NCBI GenBank assembly: GCA_029948255.1
Contig: JALIZF010001727.1
Location: forward strand, 186,001 to 250,000
Source of the DNA: Telmatactis stephensoni
Taxonomy: Eukaryota; Cnidaria; Anthozoa; Actiniaria; Isophelliidae
Length of the DNA: 64,000 nucleotides
Reading direction: 5' to 3'
In this document: piece by piece, positions 11,421 through 20,080 of the stretch
How positions within the stretch are numbered: position 1 is the stretch's first letter
Layout: each line of letters begins with the position of its first letter
The notes under the pieces: generated by a model
What the model saw: the letters and a program-made list of their open reading frames with translations, nothing else
The model's database searches: none
What the model was told of the DNA's origin: nothing
Translations under genes and position numbers: made by a program

Positions 11421-11687
11421 CAACCAATCCTGCCCACAGACCAACCTCCTACCCAAGAACATTGCATGGATATAATACTTCAATATTACAATTATACAAC
11501 TTTAATGATGTATACCTTTGTCATCCTTTCTGCTAGAATGGTTTTAAGCCTAGTTAAATTGTCATCGTAATCCTACATAGTGAACATACTTTAAATATTT
11601 ACAGTTGAATGTAACTTATAATACATTGTAATTTAGTAACTACAATCGACCATAACTAACGATAATGCAGTGATAGTAATAATAATA

Positions 11688-11720
<33 letters not shown>

Positions 11721-11829
11721 ATCAAAATGATGATGGTGATGTTGGTAGTAGAGGTGATGGAAACATCCATAGATTGAAATAGTTCCTCTTGGGTTATCTC
11801 ACACAAACAATTCAATTCCCTTCTATCAC

Positions 11830-12054
11830 TAGCCTGTGAACAGGCTCTTGGGGAAGGGGAGGGGAAGGGAAGGGGAGGGGAAGGGAAGGGAAGGGGAGGG
11901 GAGGGGAAGGGGAGGGGAAGGGAAGGGAAGGGGAAGGGAAGGGAAGAGGGGGAAGGGGAGAGCCTCTCCCCTTTCCCACCCCCTCCCCTCCCCTCCCCTT
12001 CTCCTTTCCCTTCCCTTCCCCTCCCCCTCCCCCAGAGAGCCTGTTCACAGGCTA
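11830..12054. mobile_element. 225-bp MITE with purine/pyrimidine mirror core and 9-bp TSD
   Basis: The termini TAGCCTGTGAACAGGCTCT are inverted, and the element is flanked by the direct repeat TTCTATCAC (11821-11829 and 12055-12063). The core is a G/A-only stretch (GGGAAGGGGAGG units) followed by its C/T-only inverse, so the whole element can fold back or form triplex/G-quadruplex structures. The open frames here on both strands are made of this simple sequence and are not genes. Confidence 0.85.
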
Positions 12055-12093
12055 TTCTATCACATGTGTTTGTTCGTTTAGTAAAGACTACTA

Positions 12094-12457
12094 CTTTTAT
12101 ACCGTGACGACTGGGTACGAGTCCCTTAAATTTTGCTGATGGCAACACACGGACTTTAATATATAGTCAGAAAGAGCACATCGTACTATACGTGAATCTC
12201 GAAGTTTGGTGTTAATCGGACTGATATACATTGAAAGACATACATTCGTGTAAAAATGCTAGAATTTACAAAGAAATGTATTTTCCTTTCTTTGTAAATT
12301 TTAGCATTTTTGCACAGCTGTTAGTCGTGCAATACTAACCTGGTTAACACCAAACTCCGGGATTTTATAAAGCTTGATGTGCTCTTTCTGACTATGAGTC
12401 TTGTGTTGCCATCGTCAAAATTTGAGGGACTCGTACCCAATCTTCACGGTATGAAAG
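12094..12457. mobile_element. 364-bp fold-back element
   Basis: The left arm CTTTTATACCGTGA... through CAGAAAGAGCACATC (12094-12180) is matched in inverse order at about 12375-12457 with scattered mismatches. A second, inner inverted pair (TGCTAGAATTTACAAAG and CTTTGTAAATTTTAGCA) lies around 12260-12310. It interrupts sequence that is otherwise a copy of the exon region at 12579-12715. Confidence 0.75.
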
Positions 12458-12578
12458 TGGCTAATGACGATAGTGATGATCAACTTGATGATGATGATAA
12501 TGATGATGGATGATGATGATGATGGAAACATCCGTAGACATAATACCTCTCGGTAAATCCCACACAAAAACTACCTAC

Positions 12579-12715
12579 CACATGTGTTTGTTCTTTGAAA
12601 AGAACGCTAAGAACAAAGGCTTTGACATAGTTTTCTCGTCGTTCTTCTATTTCAACGATAAAACGATGTAGAACGTAGATCTTTTCTGGACAAACCGTCA
12701 ACATCAATTTAAATG
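12579..12715 (-). CDS. Candidate HELZ2-like TPR-region exon
   Basis: A 137-bp exon with acceptor TTTGTTTTTAAG and donor CATGTG/GTAGGTAG. It reads TVCPEKIYVLHRFIVEIEER then RENYVKAFVLSVLFKEQTHV, amphipathic helices of TPR type. A degraded second copy of its 3' end (CACATGTG, then ATAGATT-GGAAACATCC text) lies at 11690-12090, where the two MITEs have inserted. It fits between the TPR exons at 13902 and 4564 of the same gene. Confidence 0.4.
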
Positions 12716-12914
12716 CTTAAAAACAAACAAGAAATTTTGTTTGGCACCCGAATACTAAGAAAACAATAAAGGCTATATTTAGACGCAAATAAGACGCTCG
12801 TTTAACAACCTCGTTCCAAGGCCCTCTCTCTCTACTTTCTTTCAAAAATGGTGCTCGTTTGATCAATCGCTCGGCGAGCTTTTGACCCTCTTGGCTGCGC
12901 ATGCGCTGTATTTT

Positions 12915-13002
12915 GTGACAATCTCGTACCCAGAACCTGCGTTCCTCTCGTTTCTCGGTCGCTGACCAAGAGGAACGCAGGCTCTGGGTACGAGATTGTG
13001 AC
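12915..13002. repeat. Fold-back hairpin
   Basis: Arms containing CTCGTACCCAGA and CTGCGTTCCTCT are inverted around a short CGGTCGCTGACC core. It looks like a small MITE or the end pair of one. Confidence 0.7.
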
Positions 13003-13901
13003 GGTCGAAGACATTGAAAAACTCCTTGCAACCAATTCCTTCCACCCCTCCCCCCATTAAATTCCAATGTTGCTGCTTAAACATTCCAAACTTACTTGCT
13101 TAAGCTGAACCTTGTCAAGGGGGAAGGGAGAAACGAGTGTAATGTTAGTAGAAATACGAATCTATACGATTTCTGCATCAATTTTCTCTAGGGTGTGTCA
13201 ATTGCATCCATTTTGGATCTTACTAAATGGATACTGAATCAATTTATTTAAGCTCACAAACTAGTTTTGTCCCGCGGGATTGCTACAGGAAACCCATTCA
13301 CAACAAGCGCGCGCTCGTCCCGTGGGATATCGAGAGGATATTACCACAGGAAACCCATGCATAACAAGAGCGCGCGCCAAGCAAATTAAAACAAGCGCGC
13401 GCATTTTTTGTCTTTTTAGCGTATCAATAAAATAGTAAATAAATTATTAAAATAAACATCGTCAGGAGAAGTGGCTGGGCTGCCTGTGTAGTGGGGTCGC
13501 GCACTGCTAACGTCTTGTATCTCCGTCATTACTCACCCGTTCCAATCCAATCAATGGCATCTTCATATTCACTCTAGTGTGGAAGAATGTTGTATAATTA
13601 GTTCCCATCTTCACTAGATCCTAACGATTGTACAAGCACTAAGATCTTGGGTTCAACATTTGGAGTTATCAAAGAAGAGCATCAATAAATCTTCAGCATT
13701 TTTTTGCGGGAAAGTTTTTAATAATGTTTCGGGAACCGGCCGACAAATTAAATTACGGGGTAAAAGAACGGATGAAAAAAATCCCCCCCCCCCCCCCAAA
13801 TAAGCTCTCAAGCTCAAAATCAGAGTAGGGTAAGATGATATCTGTGTCACAGGAAAAATTAACCTCCATAAGAACTATAGTTACATGATCATGTTACTAA
13901 C

Positions 13902-14066
13902 CTGTTCTACGTGACATTTTGTAATCAAAAGCAAGGGTTTTATAAAAAACTTATGTTCAACACATCCATTTTGTGCTTGATTTAGTATTTGGTAACAAAC
14001 CACCAAGGCTCTTTGGTAATTTTTTTCATTATAATGAATTAATGCTTGGTCAAGAAGTTCTGAAAT
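13902..14066 (-). CDS. HELZ2-like gene, TPR exon
   Basis: An exact 55-codon exon between acceptor CTTTTTCCTAAG and donor GAACAG/GTTAGTAAC. It contains LLDQALIHYNEKNYQRALVV then CYQILNQAQ, a classical TPR helix pair with A/Y/A spacing. With 4564-4740 and 12579-12715 it forms the N-terminal TPR region of the helicase gene. Confidence 0.6.
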
Positions 14067-14123
14067 CTTAGGAAAAAGAAATTGATTAAGAAAACGGCAA
14101 AGATGATTCTGTCATTTCCTGCT

Positions 14124-14217
14124 TGTTCAGTCAGTCAGTCAGTCAGTCTGTCAGTCTGTCAGTCTGTCAGTCTGTCAGTCTGTCAGTCTCAGTCTGTCAG
14201 TCTCAGTCTGTCAGTCT

Positions 14218-14280
<63 letters not shown>

Positions 14281-14349
14281 AGTCAGTCAGTCAGTCAGTC
14301 AGTCAGTCAGTCAGTCAGTCAGTCTGTCTGTCAGTCAGTCAGTCAGTCA

Positions 14350-14384
<35 letters not shown>

Positions 14385-14433
14385 GGTCAGTCAGTCAGTC
14401 AGTCAGTCAGTCAGTTGGTCAGTCTGTCAGTCA
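14124..14433. repeat. (CAGT)n microsatellite, about 310 bp
   Basis: Almost uninterrupted CAGT units with interspersed CTGT variants. It encodes long Ser-Val-Ser-Gln runs in more than one frame, which are not proteins. Confidence 0.95.
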
Positions 14434-14460
14434 ATTAATTACTCTAAAATAAAAACTTAC

Positions 14461-14506
14461 AATTGGAGGAGGGGGTGAACCATCATTGCAATCAAGATCA
14501 GCCAAT
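14461..14506 (-). CDS. Candidate micro-exon of HELZ2-like gene
   Basis: A 46-bp exon with acceptor TTATTCAATTAG and strong donor GTAAGTTTTT. One frame reads LADLDCNDGSPPPPI. It sits immediately upstream of the TPR exon and just beside the (CAGT)n array. Weak on its own because of its size. Confidence 0.35.
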
Positions 14507-16195
14507 CTAATTGAATAAGAAAGAGATAAATACAAACGCGCTTGTATAAATGGTGCTCGTTGTCGAGAGATGTCCATCTTCAACTGGGGTGTCCGTTATG
14601 AGAGAGTTTACAGTCTTTCAGAATGATCTTTCACGATGTACCCAATTATAATAAAAGTACTATTGAACAATGAATTAATAATTCAAATAAACTGACCCTC
14701 ACCATAGGACACCAACTCTGAATTTGCATTTCTTATGTTGTTCTCCAAAATATTTTTTATGCTCGAAATAGATTCTATTCAAGCCAGGTGAAGCCGTCGC
14801 TTTTATTTCTTTGCTTTCATTAAGTGTTTGGTGTATCGTTGTTTATGAAACGGGAAATCGAAATATAAAGAATTAAAAGAAATCAAACGTCATTTTAATA
14901 ATTGATCAATTTATAAAGCTCTATCCTTATAATATACTTCAATAACATGTAAAATATTCCGTATAGAAATCTGTATTAACCTCAATGTTTTGTCTGAAAA
15001 GACATCATGGCCTTGGCTGATCAGTGACAGCCTGGCCGTTTGAGCGATGAGTCTTAGCGCGTTTTCGTTTTATTTTCAATTCTTATTCAACACTGAAAGA
15101 TACCTTTCCCTTTACAAAATAAACTGTATTTTTCCAACACCAGAGCGATATCTAAGTTAGATAAATAACAACTATATAATACTAGAAACTTTAGGTCCAA
15201 CTTTGGCAGCGCATAATTGATATAATATATTTAATGCAGGAACTGTCTTGAATTTGCTGAATAAGACTTGCTAGAGCATGAAACTCGCTCAGTCGCATAC
15301 GGAATTGTCTTTCACTTTGTCGAATTTGGAAACGAAGAAAACTCATTGTGTTATGTGAATATAATCAAGTGTTTTAGAAATTGTCTGGCTTCGACCTGTT
15401 CTTGTTTAGAGAAGAAGACCAGACAGATCCATCAAAAAATCGACAACTAAAGGAAGCTTTAGAAAGGCACAAGTAAGAGTAATACAGCCAAATATTGAAC
15501 GTACTGGAAATCCTATTGCAAAGAACTAAAATAAAAACACAGAAGAAAAGCAGTGGGGAAATTTTGTCACTTACAGCGGAATTAGTATTCCATGCTGCCC
15601 GCGTGTTTCTTCAGACATGGCCATTTCTTTGCTCTTGACTTTACAATGACATATACATCTATCCCAATTGTGAGTAATCGAAGATATGGGAAAGCGTCCA
15701 CAAGTCGAAAAATAGAAAGAAATTCTTCTTTCTTTGGCGATTTTAAGTAAACTTGCATCAGCTTTCCTAGAATTTGCGTTCAAACTCACCGAATTTCCGT
15801 TTAAAACTGAAATGTTATCATTCTTGGAAATATTTATTATTTATACCACAGGAACCCCAAGGTAAAATATAACTTGCGGGCTCATTTAGTCATTTTATTG
15901 AAAAAAAAAATTAAACCCATTTCTTTCACTGACAGCTTTTTAAGAACTTATGTAAGCGTCCCTTGAATCTTTTGATGTTTTATTTCGTCTATTTCTTGTT
16001 GATATTACTTTATTTCACCTTATGTATAATTTAGTCACGAATGTCACGCAACTTGGAATGTGCGTTACTCAACAAGGAAACAAGGAAAACGAAAGATATT
16101 ACAATACCAAGACCTCTATACTGAATACGAACACTTAATGCATTTCGTGCCTGCAGTTTATGACCTCATGCAGATTTTTGCTTTCCTATGTTATT

Positions 16196-16373
16196 TATAG
16201 AGGCTTTGCACGATCACGTAGCGGTAGCCATGACAGGAGGCAGGAACAATAGAGTCTGGACGACTAATCTGGCGGTTTAAATGAGAAAGAGTTCAGTTTC
16301 CAAGGTGGAAAGGACTCTATTGTTGTGCCTCCTGTCATGGCTGCCATCACGTGATGTTGCAAAGCCTCTATAC
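16196..16373. mobile_element. 178-bp MITE
   Basis: TIRs of about 55 bp: TATAGAGGCTTTGCA, GATCACGT, and AGCCATGACAGGAGGC inverted to GCCTCCTGTCATGGCT and GCCTCTATA. The flanking TA is consistent with a TA target duplication. No coding capacity. Confidence 0.8.
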
Positions 16374-16439
16374 AGAAAAGTAGATAAACATCGAAATACA
16401 AGCACATGATAAAAAGAGACAATTTAAATTCAGGAACAT

Positions 16440-16588
16440 TTTAACGCGCGGGTTCTGTTTTAGGGACTTCATAGACGAAATTTGCTGCTGAAATTCCATT
16501 TCCTTTTCCTTGGAATCTGATTGGTCCGTTTCGAACCCACAAATCAAGTTTAAAATCTTCTTGTAATCAAGGCATAATGGCGATTTCC
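16440..16588 (-). CDS. Candidate exon next to the provirus left end
   Basis: An open minus-strand frame follows an acceptor (TTTCTTTCAG at 16589-16598). It contains SPLCLDYKKILNLICGFE and MEFQQQISSMKSLKQNP, helical in character. It could be a 5' exon of the HELZ2-like gene. Its acceptor lies about 45 bp from the provirus end, so the insertion falls in the adjoining intron. No family signature. Confidence 0.3.
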
Positions 16589-16640
16589 CTGAAAGAAAAA
16601 TAATGTTGTATACATTAATATAACTATTGTGATTGGATAT

Positions 16641-16778
16641 AGCAGCAGTAAGGGTTTATCTCGATCGCGCCTTGTGATTTACAGGGCCTGCCTGTATAGA
16701 TCTAGGGGTGTCCACATCAGGGATTCTCTGCATATTTCTAGGGTGTTTTTGGCCAAAGTGATTAAAAGACTGCTGCTG
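16641..16778. repeat. Left terminal inverted repeat of provirus
   Basis: Starts AGCAGCAGTAAGG and aligns with the reverse complement of 33705-33856 through CTCGATCGCGCC, TTTACAGGGCCTGCCTGTAT, GGGATTC.CTGCA and GTTTTTGG. It ends near an inverted ACTGCTGCT. The two arms are clearly diverged outside a few well-kept blocks. Confidence 0.85.
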
Positions 16779-16805
16779 GAGAGTAAAAGAAATAAGTGTT
16801 ATATA

Positions 16806-17395
16806 ATGTGTTGCAATGCCCCTCAAGTAGATTACGAAAAGTATACAGTTTGCTCTAATTGCCTGCGACGTGAAATTAAGCCCCCAGAGCCGAGGCCTTT
16901 AAAGTGTTGTGGTAGGCGAATGACCATAGAAGAAGACACTTCGGCCGTGTGTGAAATCTGTGGCCGTATAGTTTTTAATGCGGTGCCCTGTGCTACCTTT
17001 GGTCAATGTTATGCTAACGGCGGTCGTAAAAAGACGCCATATAAGAGAATTATTTACTTTAGAAAGTGGATGCGAATTATTTTAGGTTTAGAGCCAGTCT
17101 ATGTTGATAAGAAAACCTTACGGCAGATAAAAGCTCATCTCAAAGAACCCACGCCACAGGGTTTGAAAAAGACTCTAAAAAAATTAAAGCTACAAAAATA
17201 TAATAATGGCATTTCTTATATTTTGTCAGAAATAACCGGAGAAAAAATTCCCGACGTTTCTATGCAAATTATGCGTAGGGCCGAGAGTATGTTTATTCAG
17301 CTGCGGGGGAAATCCCTTATTACCCTGACGTCATCTACAAAATATTTTATGACATCGACCCCAACCACCCCCTATTGAGATGGATTCCTGGTTGA
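16806..17395 (+). CDS. VLTF3-like late transcription factor (one frameshift)
   Basis: The start at 16806 is chosen because it lies in TTATATAATG, the motif shared by the provirus genes; the upstream extension runs into the TIR. Two CxxC zinc-ribbon halves (CSNCLRREIKP and CCGRRM) are followed by CEICGRIVF and YKRIIYFRKWMRIILGLE, the order and text of the VLTF3-like family of large DNA viruses (late transcription factor). The remaining part is helical (ISYILSEITGEKIP). At the G-run 17305-17309 the frame slips by one base: the in-frame tail ends at 17378, while the family-like tail (YYPDVIYKIFYDIDP) lies in another frame and ends at 17395. Whether this is a mutation or a sequencing error is open. 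Confidence 0.65.
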
Positions 17396-17456
17396 TGACT
17401 CATCGGGACTTCCCCTTTGAGAATAAAAAAGAGCAAAACTGGCTTTTTGGCCAGAA

Positions 17457-17515
17457 ACCCCGTCGGGGAATAGATCGACTCGGAAGCTAATGCGTATTCC
17501 CCGACGGGGTTTTTT
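17457..17515 (+). terminator. Perfect 16-bp hairpin followed by T6
   Basis: Arms ACCCCGTCGGGGAATA (17457-17472) and its exact inverse (17495-17510) enclose a 22-nt loop and are followed by TTTTTT. It is placed 60 bp after the VLTF3-like gene, so it could form the 3' end of that transcript. An A-run on the other side makes it partly bidirectional. Confidence 0.5.
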
Positions 17516-17981
17516 GACTTTGTATTTTAATTTCATATTTTTTTGTATTTTTGTTTGACTTTGTATTGATTTTAATTTCATTATTTGTGACACTTTGGCC
17601 ACTTCTGTTTCATTGTTTGACTTTGTATTGTGGAACTCCTCGTCGCGAGGCTGAACCACTATATATCGACCGGTTTTATATTAATTGCCGGTCGTACAAT
17701 GGTATATAGTGGAGGGGATTCACTATATACCAAGGGTCTGAGAATGGCAGCCTGAACACAGACGAACTCGAGACTCCCCTCAGATCTCAAGTCCGCCCGC
17801 CTCAACACCACCATTCTCGGACAATACTATACTTTTTCCATAACCTACTTATAGCTGAATTTCGTGATGAAATTATCCGTGTGGGAGTCATTGCCTCACT
17901 GCGCATATTCAGTACCGACGACAGCTGAGTGACGTTCAATATGCAAATTAAAGCCCATGGGATTTTTCTCGAAGTGAATAT
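17516..17981. other. Intergenic region of provirus with palindromes
   Basis: T-rich DNA with two or three copies of GTTTGACTTTGTATT. It then holds an imperfect palindrome at 17656-17712 (CCACTATATA...CGACCGG against its inverse) and a third CACTATATACC at about 17721. The open minus-strand frame at 17372-17659 shows no family features and is left out. Could hold an origin or regulatory site. Confidence 0.4.
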
Positions 17982-18587
17982 TTATTGATTTAGTTTTTGT
18001 TTTATTTCTTGCATGGCTTCGCTGTAGATTTTCTTGCGTAGTTCGGGATCGTCTTTTTTAAAAACTTCGACTCTAGTTTTTTGTCGGATTTCATTTTTTA
18101 ATTGCTCGTATTTATTGGACTCGGCCATAATTAAAGCAAATTCATTCTCATCGATTCTGTTATTGTGGAGAGCTTTCGAAATGAGGTCTGAGATTGTATT
18201 TATTTTAGATTTGCATAACATTGTTGTTTTCTCATGTTTCGAAACCTTTTGGGTTAATTTTTTAGTCGCTACCGTGGCGACGGCTGAAATAATTCCACAG
18301 AGTCCCCCAATCGCGCTTAAAGGGATTCCTACTAGAATTCCGGGGCCCGTTAAAGACGTGGCAATCCCCGAACTTGTTAAAAGGGCTGATAAAGTACCGG
18401 AAGATAAAGCAATGGCGTGGGTCACGGAGCGTGTTTTATTGTATTTTTTACGGACGCCGTCGTAATGTTTGACCTCGGCGCCTAATTCAGAAAGGATCAT
18501 ATTGATTTTTTGAAGTCGAAAACTTTCTCCATCAGAAATGACAGGGTATAATGGGGCAGAGGGTTCTTCTCGTATCACATCGGTCAT
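17982..18587 (-). CDS. 201-aa membrane protein with glycine-rich hairpin
   Basis: Intact; starts at 18587 inside CATTATATATAATG, shared with the divergent gene. The N-terminal region is helical. About residues 57-107 form two hydrophobic segments (HAIALSSGTLSALL; GILVGIPLSAIGGLCGIISA), followed by a long charged amphipathic helix region to the C terminus. The fold pattern (helix, membrane hairpin, helix) recalls membrane-active proteins such as ApoL-like or alpha-pore-forming families, but no homology is claimed. It is probably virion-associated, judging from its place among structural genes. Confidence 0.7.
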   Translation of the reverse strand: MTDVIREEPSAPLYPVISDGESFRLQKINMILSELGAEVKHYDGVRKKYNKTRSVTHAIALSSGTLSALLTSSGIATSLTGPGILVGIPLSAIGGLCGIISAVATVATKKLTQKVSKHEKTTMLCKSKINTISDLISKALHNNRIDENEFALIMAESNKYEQLKNEIRQKTRVEVFKKDDPELRKKIYSEAMQEIKQKLNQ

Positions 18588-18598
18588 TATATATAATG
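18585..18598. promoter_or_regulatory. Palindromic bidirectional start motif
   Basis: CATTATATATAATG is a perfect palindrome whose two ends are the start codons of the divergent genes (minus ATG at 18587, plus ATG at 18596). It leaves no room for 5' leaders of normal length and fits a start-codon-overlapping late promoter. Confidence 0.7.
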
Positions 18599-20080
18599 GT
18601 ACAATACGAATGGCACAGGTTTAGAACGGCCTATCCACATGCTGATTTTAAAAAGTTCTCTGCAGGGCCTCAGAGTATTGAATTCGAATACAATGGAATT
18701 GCTGTCGATGTGTTTAGAGAAGATATTACGCCAGATGGACCTTTTCCAACGGCAGTGCATCACTATGGCGACGCAAAATTAAATGCGGCGCTTTTAAAGG
18801 CCTTAGGTCCTAGAGATCCTAAAAACAAGACCGTTAAGATATCTCTATCGTCGTGGCCTAAGGATTTTACAGTCGGCAAAATAAATTACCCAGTGCCCGC
18901 TGTGGCTTGGCACACGATGCCTCCTAAGACTAATTTCTCTCATTTGACCTTAGAAGTGTCGCCGGGTAAAAAGATACCTTTAAAAGTTCGTAACGTGTTT
19001 AAAAAGAGTGAGACAGAATTTAAATCTGCAGCGGCGGCAAAAAAATGGCTAAAAGGGCCAAGTATGACTTACTGGGCGCAACAGTTAAACTTTGCCGTAT
19101 GGGCGGCGACGGCGGGCTGCGGTGTGGGTTTAGATATGCTACAGCGGTGTTCTTTTTTACAGTTTCATGTAATTTTTACTATTCGCCGCATTCTACATGA
19201 ATTGGGAGCGCCTTTGCCGGGCGATCTTAGCTTTGATGCCTACGACACACATTATAAAGAGGCGGCCTTTGAGAGGCTATGTAATGAATTTAAAATCCAC
19301 AAGGACTTTAGGTTCTTAGCGCCCAACAATGGCGGCGTTGGCGATCCTTATGGCTACGATTACGCAGGGCTTAACATAGAAGAAGGCGGCTGGCCTAACC
19401 CTGAGAATAGATTTAGAGATGAGGGTAAGCCTAAATATGGCGGGCCTGAGATAGAAGTGTTAAAAGATGCCCGCACTTATAGACAATACGATTGGTTTGT
19501 ATTGCAAAAAGGTGAAGGTCTGGTAAATCTGGCCCGCCTAAATAGAAGCATAGAGGCCTACGTTTATTGTGTGCTGGGGGCGCAGGTAGATACACGCTCG
19601 CCCATCATAGCCGCTGGTGGTGCTAGTCAAGAAACACAACAACAGTTCTTAGTGCTCTTTGAATCGGCCGTCATAGAAAACGACATTGCCAAGAGCATAC
19701 AAAGGTATCAGTTTGCCGTCCAAGAGGCTAAAGTGCGCTTAGACTATGCCATAGCGCCTGGCTGTTGGCTTATGCCGAGCGATTTAGTGATTAATACTCA
19801 CTCTGTAGTGGGCTATAACAATCTTTTACAAAAGGCTACTGAGGTGATGAAGTTTGGCATCAATGACATCAACGGCGATTTGAAGCAGCGTAAAGTGCCA
19901 CACTTTGATAAGCCGCCGAAGAAAAAGCCACCGCCTAAGAAAGAAAAACCCACCCTCGGCCCACCAGAGAAAAAGCCTATTAAGCCGCTGCCGACTATAA
20001 AAGAAGAATACGACCATGATCTTTTAAAGGGCGGCATTACGGCGGCGGCGGTGGGGCTGGGCTATTTTATGCTACGGTAA
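18596..20080 (+). CDS. 494-aa conserved provirus protein, unknown function
   Basis: Intact. An in-frame upstream ATG exists at 18551, but the start at 18596 is preferred because it lies in the palindromic promoter motif. The body contains LNFAVWAATAGCGVGLDMLQ and FHVIFTIRRILHELGAPLPG, a pattern I associate with a recurrent family in cnidarian Polintons but cannot name. Residues 430-470 are Lys/Pro-rich (KPPKKKPPPKKEKP), and the C terminus ends in a hydrophobic GGITAAAVGLGYFMLR anchor. The position beside capsid genes suggests a virion protein with a membrane-anchored tail. It ends directly against the convergent gene at 20081. Confidence 0.7.
   Translation: MVQYEWHRFRTAYPHADFKKFSAGPQSIEFEYNGIAVDVFREDITPDGPFPTAVHHYGDAKLNAALLKALGPRDPKNKTVKISLSSWPKDFTVGKINYPVPAVAWHTMPPKTNFSHLTLEVSPGKKIPLKVRNVFKKSETEFKSAAAAKKWLKGPSMTYWAQQLNFAVWAATAGCGVGLDMLQRCSFLQFHVIFTIRRILHELGAPLPGDLSFDAYDTHYKEAAFERLCNEFKIHKDFRFLAPNNGGVGDPYGYDYAGLNIEEGGWPNPENRFRDEGKPKYGGPEIEVLKDARTYRQYDWFVLQKGEGLVNLARLNRSIEAYVYCVLGAQVDTRSPIIAAGGASQETQQQFLVLFESAVIENDIAKSIQRYQFAVQEAKVRLDYAIAPGCWLMPSDLVINTHSVVGYNNLLQKATEVMKFGINDINGDLKQRKVPHFDKPPKKKPPPKKEKPTLGPPEKKPIKPLPTIKEEYDHDLLKGGITAAAVGLGYFMLR

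Noticed and set aside
11099..11483. Trp/Gly/Val-rich minus-strand frames
   Set aside because: Caused by the CAAC-rich tract and a short local duplication of AACACCAAAGGAA text; no splice or family support.
11633..12148. Proline/serine and glycine-rich open frames on both strands
   Set aside because: They lie over the purine/pyrimidine MITE core; simple sequence, not coding.
14124..14433. CRISPR-like array
   Set aside because: Units are 4 bp with no spacers. The window is eukaryotic. The 39-bp, 12-bp and 153-bp arrays likewise have no unique spacers.
14082..14452. Long Ser/Val/Gln-repeat open frames on the plus strand
   Set aside because: Produced entirely by the (CAGT)n microsatellite, open in two frames at once.
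17372..17659. 95-aa minus-strand frame after the VLTF3-like gene
   Set aside because: Runs through the hairpin and T-rich spacer, low complexity, no TATATAATG start.
18034..18465. 143-aa plus-strand frame
   Set aside because: Antisense to the intact 201-aa membrane protein, which has the promoter motif and sensible composition.
19813..20037. Minus-strand frames opposite the 494-aa gene
   Set aside because: Shadows of the Lys/Pro-rich coding region, with no start motif of the provirus type.
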